DNA of 36,346 bases from assembly GCA_945867435.1 (NCBI GenBank), contig CAMBIK010000012.1:1-36346 (forward strand), given 5' to 3'. Below, piece after piece: positions 30,626-36,346 of this stretch. The DNA comes from Klebsiella pneumoniae (GTDB lineage: Bacteria > Myxococcota_A > UBA796 > SXON01). Made by a program: the position numbers and the translations under genes. The notes under the pieces were generated by a model. That model saw only the letters and a program-made list of their open reading frames with translations, made no database searches and was not told where the DNA came from. Numbering within the stretch: position 1 is the first letter of the stretch; the number at the start of each line of letters is the position of its first letter.

Positions 30626-32937
30626 CCCTCGAACTGATCACGCGCCTCACACGGGGTACCCCCTTCTTGGCCGCTGGCGCCCACCCGGCCGCGCATGCGC
30701 TCGCGCTCGTCCCCGCGCTCGTAGATGCCCTTCCCGACGTTGCGCTGGGCTCCGACGATCGTGCCATTGTCTTCCCGGTGGCGTGTGGGAGCTTGTTGTC
30801 GGGCCTCGTAGAACGGGAGCTGCGGGCTTCGGTCGATGATGTCCAGGCCGACCTGCGTCCATCCTCGCCCGACGAACTGGCTCAGCGGCTGCAATCCGAC
30901 CCCCTCACGCAGGCGCTTCGACGCCTCGTAGCCGAAGGGCTGTCGCTTTCCCCCGCCGCTGGCTGCCTGGTGGGCCTTGAATTTGTCCGGTTGTGTGCAC
31001 AGAATCTCGCCTCCCCGGGGCCGTTGCTTCGCGAAGATGTTGGCAAGCTCGTGGATCTTCCGCCCTGGCAGGCGGGGAGGAACCTCGGCCGCGTCATCGC
31101 CCCCATGCAGGCCCGGCTGGCTTCGGTGTGTTTCGATCTCGCCCGCGCGGGCACTCGGGTCCCGGCACTCTTGTCCACGCTCGCTGCATCCCCCCTGGCG
31201 TTTGCCCCTGCCGACCGTGCGCGTCACTTGCCCACGGCCGCCGCGTTGCATGCGAACCAGGAGGGGGCCAAGGTCGACATCTCCGGCTCGCTCCAGGCGG
31301 GCCTCACAGCCTTCGACCTTGTGGTCAACGAGCTGACCACCAGAATCGGAGGAAGGCGGGCAACTCCGCACGACCAGGCGCTGATGCTGCGGTTTTGCCT
31401 CGCGGAGGGTGAGGCCGCCCGGGCTGCTCTGGCCACGGAGCCGGATGCCTACGCGCTGGTGCTTCCGCAGCTTTCGAAGTGGCTAGACGCAACGGCGCTC
31501 GTGCGCGCTGGCGTGACTGAGGACCAAGCGGTCCAGATCCTTCGGATGGAGGTTGGGGTCGCGGTGGCCGCTGGCGTGGGCCGCGCGCTGCGGGCCATGG
31601 CGGCTGCTGCGGTGCTGGCGGAGGTTTTGGCGGCGCTTAGGCCTGCGGTGGAAGCGACCATTCAAGGCCGTCTTACCGTGCCACGCGGCCATCTGGCCCA
31701 TGGAACCGTGGTCGCTGTGGCGACCGGCACGCTGCGGGCGGTGATGGCCGAGCCGATCGCGCTCCCCCGAGAGGTCACCGACGCCGTGGCCCGCTGGCGC
31801 ACGGCGCTCGGCCCCGGGTCGGTCAGCTTCGACGACGGGGTCATCGCGTGGTTCGCCTTTGCGGATGCGGTACAGGCACTGCGGTTCGCAACGTCGCTGC
31901 GCGACCGCCCTTCCTCCGGCCTTCCTGCCCCGGCCTGCGCGTTGGCTACGGGCACGATCGCGGGCGGAACGGATGGCGCCACCGTGCGAATGGCCGGCCC
32001 TGTCATTCAGGATGCGGCACGACTGTTGGCCCACGCTCCGCTCGGGCAGCGGCCTCCAGGGCTCCCCGAAACCTCCCGTCTGGCGCTGGTGGATGGGAGC
32101 TTGGTGGGAAGCGGGGTCTCGCTCGATGGCTCCACCCTGGAAGAACTTCGAGAGGCCAATGTCCGTCGCAGCCCCCAGGGCCGCCCTCCTGGGTTTACCA
32201 TTGTCGAAGCTTGGGAGAATGAGGATGGCGTCATCCTCGTCACCTCGCTGCATGGCGTCGAGGGCGCCTACGAGGCCGCGCGCCTGAGCATGCCCGACTG
32301 GCAGGCGCTTTGCGCGAATCAGGCGGCTCCTCCGGATGCCCCCATCCTTGCCACCCCGCCCACCGTGGTGGCCACCCGCCCAGAGCAAGGCGACCCCTTT
32401 GCCGGCGACCCGTTCGCGCGGGAAGGCGCCGTGGCCGCCTCGCGCACCGGCTCCGCCCCTCCGGGTGATCCCTTTTCCAGCAACCCCGTCGCAGGCGACC
32501 CTTTCGCGGTGGACCCGGTCGCCCCCGCCCCGGATGTCGAACTGCCGTCCGACCGAGAGCAGCGAAGGATTGGAGGCGCTGCGGATGGATTTGTACTGCC
32601 CGCGGTCAGCTCGCCGTCTTTGGGCTCCCTACCGCCCGCCCCTTCGAGGAAGCCGCTGCTGCCCGACGTTGACTTTCAGGTTCTCCTGCCCGGCTACGCC
32701 AGCTATGTGGAACTCGGCCGCGTGGCGTTCGGCCGCCCCCACGGCACGAGGATCATCGACCTTCACGCCTTCGATACCGCGGGTGATCTCGACCGCGCCT
32801 ACGTTGCCTTTCTGGAGGCCAAGGTTGCCGAAGGGTTCATTCCTCGCACCGACCAGAACGGAGATCTTCCTCGCGGCGTCACGCTGATGCCTCTCGACCA
32901 CCTGCGTCTGGCTGCAGCGTGGCGAATCCTGACCTGA
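30622..32937 (+). CDS. Large protein with degenerate nucleotide-cyclase domain and GDPF repeats
   Basis: A 771-residue protein read from TTG (30622), preceded by GGGGAGG 4 bases upstream and overlapping the previous TGA. Residues 1-380 are mostly helical and unassigned. Residues about 395-475 resemble a class III adenylate/guanylate cyclase core: FDDGVIAWFAFADAVQALRF (403-422), then ALATGTIAGG, VRMAGPVIQDAARLLAHA. The second metal Asp and the adenine/transition-state residues of active cyclases are not obvious, so it is probably catalytically dead. A disordered stretch (about 585-635) carries four GDPF repeats. The last 135 residues are a separate compact domain. No signal peptide. Coupling with a Crp-family regulator suggests a shared pathway; function unknown. 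Confidence 0.65.
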   Translation: MTLELITRLTRGTPFLAAGAHPAAHALALVPALVDALPDVALGSDDRAIVFPVACGSLLSGLVERELRASVDDVQADLRPSSPDELAQRLQSDPLTQALRRLVAEGLSLSPAAGCLVGLEFVRLCAQNLASPGPLLREDVGKLVDLPPWQAGRNLGRVIAPMQARLASVCFDLARAGTRVPALLSTLAASPLAFAPADRARHLPTAAALHANQEGAKVDISGSLQAGLTAFDLVVNELTTRIGGRRATPHDQALMLRFCLAEGEAARAALATEPDAYALVLPQLSKWLDATALVRAGVTEDQAVQILRMEVGVAVAAGVGRALRAMAAAAVLAEVLAALRPAVEATIQGRLTVPRGHLAHGTVVAVATGTLRAVMAEPIALPREVTDAVARWRTALGPGSVSFDDGVIAWFAFADAVQALRFATSLRDRPSSGLPAPACALATGTIAGGTDGATVRMAGPVIQDAARLLAHAPLGQRPPGLPETSRLALVDGSLVGSGVSLDGSTLEELREANVRRSPQGRPPGFTIVEAWENEDGVILVTSLHGVEGAYEAARLSMPDWQALCANQAAPPDAPILATPPTVVATRPEQGDPFAGDPFAREGAVAASRTGSAPPGDPFSSNPVAGDPFAVDPVAPAPDVELPSDREQRRIGGAADGFVLPAVSSPSLGSLPPAPSRKPLLPDVDFQVLLPGYASYVELGRVAFGRPHGTRIIDLHAFDTAGDLDRAYVAFLEAKVAEGFIPRTDQNGDLPRGVTLMPLDHLRLAAAWRILT

Positions 32938-32991
32938 GTTCCGTAGCCGGCGCGTGGTTGTTGGGGTATACGGCCGCCCCTAGGTGCGACC

Positions 32992-33510
32992 ATGAAGCTT
33001 TACCGCGCCCGAATTCCTCAGATTGCCCACGCCGTCATCGAACGCCTGTGCCACGATGGAGACATCGAGGTTGAACTCGGCGATCGTGGGGAGGCCGCCA
33101 GCGACCTCGTGGCGATCATGGAATCCTACCTGACCCGGGACAACGATCTGCGCGAAGCCGCGCGCGAAATGATGGAACGGAAGAACATCGCTTACGACCA
33201 CTTCAACAAGGTCAAGGCGGAGATCGCCGAGAGCTGGGGACACCCCTCTGGCCTGGAAGTGGATAGCCACCTCGCGCGGCAGTTCCTCGAGAACTTCATG
33301 ATTTCGAGGTTCGTGGGCGAGGTGTACACCGACGACGGGGTGCTCTACAAGAAGATGCTCGTCATCCTCAAGGGCTTCGACGTGGATGAGGGGGCGCTCC
33401 GGGCCGAGGCCGAGGAGCGGATCAAGAACGTGAAGGAAGGCTCGGTCGAAAGGCAGGATGCTCTCAACCGAGCCCTGCGCGAAGTGCGCAAGAAGCACGG
33501 CCTGATCTGA
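32992..33510 (+). CDS. DUF507-family protein
   Basis: A 172-residue cytoplasmic helical protein matching DUF507. The first half has KLYRARIPQIAHAVIERL and a LTRDNDLREAAREMME block; the second has YKKMLVILKGFDVDE and VKEGSVERQDALNRALREVRKKHG, typical of the C-terminal part. Its length fits a double-domain version; in some lineages two roughly 90-residue genes lie in tandem instead. Function is unknown, although the family is conserved across deltaproteobacteria and Aquificae. An AGGTG lies about 7 bases before the ATG, and TATACG lies some 25 bases upstream as a possible -10. Confidence 0.85.
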   Translation: MKLYRARIPQIAHAVIERLCHDGDIEVELGDRGEAASDLVAIMESYLTRDNDLREAAREMMERKNIAYDHFNKVKAEIAESWGHPSGLEVDSHLARQFLENFMISRFVGEVYTDDGVLYKKMLVILKGFDVDEGALRAEAEERIKNVKEGSVERQDALNRALREVRKKHGLI

Positions 33511-33519
33511 CCTTCGGCC

Positions 33520-34311
33520 CTATTCGGATTCGTTGGCCATCTCGGCAAGCTTGGGGCGAAGGCGCTCCATGACGCGGGTGTGGAGCTGGCTCACCCGGCT
33601 TTCAGTCACGCCGAGCACCTGCCCGATCTCCTTGAAGCCAAGCTCGCGGAAGTAGTAGAGTTCCACGATCATCCTGTCCCGTTCAGGAAGCGAGCCCACC
33701 GCATCGCGAATGGCGAGACGGAAGTCGGAAGCTTCGACCTCGGCGTCGGGCGTGCTCACTTGGCCAGCGATGACATCGCTGATGGTGTGGTCGTCGCCGA
33801 TGCCTTCTTCCATGCTCATCACGTTGTGGATGACGCTGATCTCCGCGAGCTCGCGCAGCCGCTCCGGGGAGACCCCAAGGTACTTCGCAACTTCGCCCTC
33901 GGTCGGCGTGCGCTTCAAGTCCTTGGCCAGCGATTCCTTGGCAATGCGGATGCGGTCGCCGCGGTCGCGAACGGAGCGGGGGACCCAGTCGGTACGGCGC
34001 ATTTCGTCGACAATCGCGCCTTTCACGCGGATGCGGGCGTAGGCGGTGAAGCTGATCGACCGGTCGGCTTCGAAGCGGTCTACCGCATCGATGAGGCCCA
34101 ACATGCCCATGTTGGCGAGGTCGTCGACATCCACGCAGCTCGGGTAGCGGCTGGCCATGCGGCTGGCCACGCGGCGGACCATGCCGACATGGCGTTCCAG
34201 GAGGTCGCGGCGAACGGCGGAGTTCAGCCGGCGTTCCCGGGTCGGGATGTCGGAGTCTATCGAGACGTCGAGGGACGTCCTTGCATCGAGCGGGCGGGCA
34301 GTGGCTTGCAT
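33520..34311 (-). CDS. FliA/WhiG-type RNA polymerase sigma factor (sigma-28 family)
   Basis: A 263-residue sigma factor. Region 2 (about 40-105) contains DVDDLANMGMLGLIDAVDRF, which binds the core enzyme and the -10 element. MRRTDWVPRSVR (104-115) is diagnostic of the sigma-28/SigD/WhiG group. Region 3 (PTEGEVAKYLGVSPE) and region 4 with HTH GFKEIGQVLGVTESRVSQLH (about 230-250) are complete. GGGAGG lies before the ATG. No flagellar or anti-sigma FlgM gene is in the window, so it may control motility, development or envelope genes from elsewhere. It is the gene downstream of the M23 peptidase on the same strand, 164 bases apart. Confidence 0.93.
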   Translation of the reverse strand: MQATARPLDARTSLDVSIDSDIPTRERRLNSAVRRDLLERHVGMVRRVASRMASRYPSCVDVDDLANMGMLGLIDAVDRFEADRSISFTAYARIRVKGAIVDEMRRTDWVPRSVRDRGDRIRIAKESLAKDLKRTPTEGEVAKYLGVSPERLRELAEISVIHNVMSMEEGIGDDHTISDVIAGQVSTPDAEVEASDFRLAIRDAVGSLPERDRMIVELYYFRELGFKEIGQVLGVTESRVSQLHTRVMERLRPKLAEMANESE

Positions 34312-34475
34312 CGTGAGCCTCCCTAAGGGCGGAGTTGAGTGACTGATTGTCGATTGCTCATTCGATCCTGGAGGGGGACCCTTTAGCGGAAAATGTGAGA
34401 TTCTTACTTCTGATTCGCCGATTGGCGGCTGTCGGTCAAGGTTGAATTAGATTGAGGGCTCAGGCGAAGATCTCC

Positions 34476-35750
34476 TTACATTTTTGGGGAGTCTTGGGTG
34501 CCTTCGCCACCATCGCTCATCAAAGGGGTGCTTGGGACGGGGACATCAAGCTCGGTAGCCCCCTCCAGTTGAGGCAGGAGGGCATCGCGCGCGGCAAGGA
34601 ACGCAGCTTTCTCGGCGATGGGCAGGGGTTGGGTCACGGGAACGATGCTCTTCATGGGGTCTTTGTGTACGCCATTCACCTTGAACTCGTAGTGCAGATG
34701 GGGCCCGGTGGACATGCCCGTGCTGCCGACGCGGCCGATCGTGGACCCCTGTCGCACATTCTGCCCCACTTTTACGCCGATGGCGCTGAGATGAGAGTAC
34801 CCGGTAGCGTAGCCGCCTTCATGACGGATTTCGATGTGCTTGCCGTGGCCCCCCGCCCACCCGGCGCTGGTGATGACCCCATCCGCCACCGATCGGACCG
34901 GCGTGCCGGATGGCGCTGCCAGATCCACACCCTTGTGGGCCCGCATCTTGTGGAGCACCGGGTGGTAGCGACCCGTGGTAAAGCCAGAGGTAACCCTGGA
35001 GAACTCCAGGGGTGATCGCAAGAAGGCCTTGCGCCGAGCCGAGCCATCCTTGGCGTACCAGCCCGTGGTTCCGTCGGCGCTCTGGTGGCGGATAGCTACG
35101 AACTGCTTTTTGCCATTATCAAGGATGGCCGCACGGATATCTCCGACTCGTTGCCTTCCGTTATCCGCGGTCAGGCGTTCAAGCACGAACCGGAACCGTG
35201 CTCCGGGCTCTAACTCCGTGTTGAAATCCACGTCGTACTCAAAGATGGTCGCGAGCCCCACGATCTGCGCGGGGCTGAATCCCACGGCCGTAGCGGCCGC
35301 CCAGAGCGAAGAGGTCACGGTGACGGCCGCCGCCCGCTGGTCTACCGCGTAGGCCACGGGAATCTTGCGGCCCATGTAGGTCTTTCCATCCCACACCAGC
35401 TCAAACGTGACCGCCGGGTCGTGAGAGAAACGCAGTCGAAAGGGGCGAGGTTCGTCCCCCCGATAGTCGAGGTGAAAGGTGTCGCCGACGGAAACGCGGT
35501 CGAGAGAACGGCCTGCGGCCGCCAGCAACTCGCTTGCGGGGGCACCCATTTCCCGCAGCACCTCTCCGGCAAGCTCCCCCTCGCGCACATCCCGGGACTC
35601 CGTGCGGAAGGTCGGTTTGGGCGCGACCAGCCCCCCGGAAGGCGCGGCGGGTTGCGGCTGCACCGGCGGAGCGGGGGGCGCCACAACGGCAAAGGCAACG
35701 CCCAGTATGGTCACCAGACCGAGAACGGACACGACTCGCAGGAGCCTCAA
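34476..35750 (-). CDS. M23-family peptidoglycan endopeptidase
   Basis: A 424-residue exported protein with an N-terminal hydrophobic segment (about 4-24, signal or anchor) and a Pro-rich stretch. A cell-wall-binding-like middle region (about 50-240) precedes the lysostaphin-type domain. Zinc ligands H272 and D276 (HKGVD) and H353, with H351 (GPHLHYEF) and H320 (YSHL), are all present, so it should be active. It resembles MepM/NlpD-type hydrolases that cleave peptide crosslinks. The start is a TTG overlapping the TGA of the upstream fragment (TTGA, 35747-35750); the Arg-rich MRLLRVV signal supports it. Confidence 0.92.
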   Translation of the reverse strand: MRLLRVVSVLGLVTILGVAFAVVAPPAPPVQPQPAAPSGGLVAPKPTFRTESRDVREGELAGEVLREMGAPASELLAAAGRSLDRVSVGDTFHLDYRGDEPRPFRLRFSHDPAVTFELVWDGKTYMGRKIPVAYAVDQRAAAVTVTSSLWAAATAVGFSPAQIVGLATIFEYDVDFNTELEPGARFRFVLERLTADNGRQRVGDIRAAILDNGKKQFVAIRHQSADGTTGWYAKDGSARRKAFLRSPLEFSRVTSGFTTGRYHPVLHKMRAHKGVDLAAPSGTPVRSVADGVITSAGWAGGHGKHIEIRHEGGYATGYSHLSAIGVKVGQNVRQGSTIGRVGSTGMSTGPHLHYEFKVNGVHKDPMKSIVPVTQPLPIAEKAAFLAARDALLPQLEGATELDVPVPSTPLMSDGGEGTQDSPKM

Positions 35751-35948
35751 GATTCACCGCGGTGCGTCATCAGGTGCAAGCCTACCGCGACGACGACCGC
35801 GACGCCCAAGAATCCGCCGACCATCAGCCGTTGCACCACGACCACCCAGGCCGGTGTGGCGGCCCTGTTCGGCTTGCCACGGCCGCGCGAGGTAGACCGT
35901 GCCGATCGCACCGGCTCCGAGCACCCGCTGGAAGGTGAGTCGCTGCAC
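35747..35948 (-). pseudogene. Relic of a Hanks-type Ser/Thr kinase gene (head and tail only)
   Basis: A GTG at 35948 reads MQRLTFQRVLGAGAIGTVYLAR, an unmistakable kinase G-loop (GxGxxGxV) at the start of a kinase domain. The homology stops after about 22 residues. In the next frame the DNA reads NRAATPAWVVVVQRLMVGGF... with a single transmembrane helix and ends MTHRGES. The bulk of the kinase is missing, so an out-of-frame internal deletion is the likely explanation. A 69-codon frame from an ATG at 35956 would still make the membrane tail with a scrambled N-terminus. Its stop overlaps the TTG of the M23 gene, hinting that the intact gene was once coupled to it. Confidence 0.65.
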
Positions 35949-36091
35949 GGCTGCATGTATGATGCAAAGGGGGAAAGGGCTTACCGCCCTCTCCTCCTCG
36001 CCGCAGTTACCGAGGGAGTGTGGGCGATTCATGCATGCGGGAGGCGCGGGATGCGCCATGGGTAACGAACTCGGAGCGATAGGGAGGGGGG

Positions 36092-36346
36092 ATGCCTGAC
36101 GCCGTTGCCATCCAGAAGCGAAGGCTCCGCACCGACCTGCGGGCGATCCTCCGCGGGATGACCGCCGCTTCGCGGGCTCGTCAATCCGCCCTGATTCAGG
36201 CGTGGCTCGCACCGCGCGTGGCAACGGGCGTGATCCTGGCGTTCGCCCCGCTACCCGAGGAAGTGGACCTCTGGCCGACGCTTTCCACGCTCGCCGCGTC
36301 GGGGCGACTTTTGCTGCCTCGGGTCGGCGGCGACCACACGCTGACC
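36092..36346 (+). CDS. 5-formyltetrahydrofolate cyclo-ligase (partial, N-terminal part)
   Basis: The gene runs off the right edge; 85 codons are visible. The N-terminal helix KRRLRTDLRAIL, then LAFAPLPEEVDLWPTL and GRLLLPRVG, match 5,10-methenyltetrahydrofolate synthetase, which recycles 5-formyl-THF using ATP. The basic helix contributes to nucleotide binding. AGGGAGGGGGG precedes the ATG. The catalytic C-terminal half is outside the window. In many bacteria this gene sits next to zapA/ssrS; nothing of that kind is seen here. Confidence 0.85.
   Translation, partial: MPDAVAIQKRRLRTDLRAILRGMTAASRARQSALIQAWLAPRVATGVILAFAPLPEEVDLWPTLSTLAASGRLLLPRVGGDHTLT

Noticed and set aside
33520-34311. Flagellar gene cluster implied by the FliA-type sigma factor
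   Set aside because: No flagellar, chemotaxis or FlgM genes are present in the window, so only the sigma factor itself is called.

Overview
The window comes from a high-GC, gene-dense Gram-negative genome. Several features point to Myxococcota or a neighbouring deltaproteobacterial lineage: a matrixin whose tail (Cys, hydrophobic run, RRRK) resembles the MYXO-CTERM sorting signal, a Hanks-type Ser/Thr kinase with a sensor ectodomain, a lipoprotein with MopE-type DCDD...DCDG motifs, and many lipoproteins whose Cys is followed by an Asp/Ser/Thr-rich tether. No tRNA, rRNA, CRISPR array or complete insertion sequence was seen.

Layout. 1-428: last codons of a gene ending like a formylglycine-generating-enzyme/C-type-lectin-fold protein, a structured non-coding stretch, and a 36-codon gene stub; together they look like the decayed edge of a larger locus. 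429-6216: PlsC acyltransferase (-), an arylsulfotransferase-like lipoprotein coupled to a KAS III-like synthase (+), a leftward group (small Cys-rich membrane protein, NahK-like kinase, secreted protein) and Pal (+). 6217-9918: a tightly packed leftward operon of calpain-family protease, beta-helix protein, metzincin lipoprotein and a small secreted protein. 10029-13649: matrixin with partner protein, a Cys-rich lipoprotein, and two leftward lipoproteins (alpha/beta hydrolase, YHYH protein) separated by a nine-base C/G run. 13776-19144: an 800-residue envelope protein with a Pro-rich linker and probable C-terminal barrel, then a kinase with FG-GAP ectodomain followed by an FHA/winged-helix-like protein.

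19157-28505: sialidase-like propeller protein (-), TPP riboswitch and thiC (+), a collapsed toxin-antitoxin relic (-), an EamA transporter and an 883-residue modular lipoprotein (-), a chalcone-isomerase-like secreted protein (-), a DEAD-box helicase (+) and a gamma-carbonic-anhydrase-like protein (-). 28546-36346: MobA-like nucleotidyltransferase (-); a translationally coupled Crp/Fnr - lipoprotein - pseudo-cyclase operon (+); DUF507 (+); a FliA-type sigma factor and an M23 peptidase (-); the relic of a Ser/Thr kinase gene; and the start of 5-formyltetrahydrofolate cyclo-ligase (+), cut by the window edge.

Housekeeping functions (thiamine, folate, phospholipid, Pal, helicase) are interspersed with a large secreted and signalling complement. 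The most unusual groups are the calpain/beta-helix/metzincin operon, the Crp/pseudo-cyclase operon with GDPF repeats, the kinase/FHA pair, and three probable gene relics (left edge, toxin-antitoxin, kinase head). All calls rest on reading the sequence and recalled family motifs; no database search was run.
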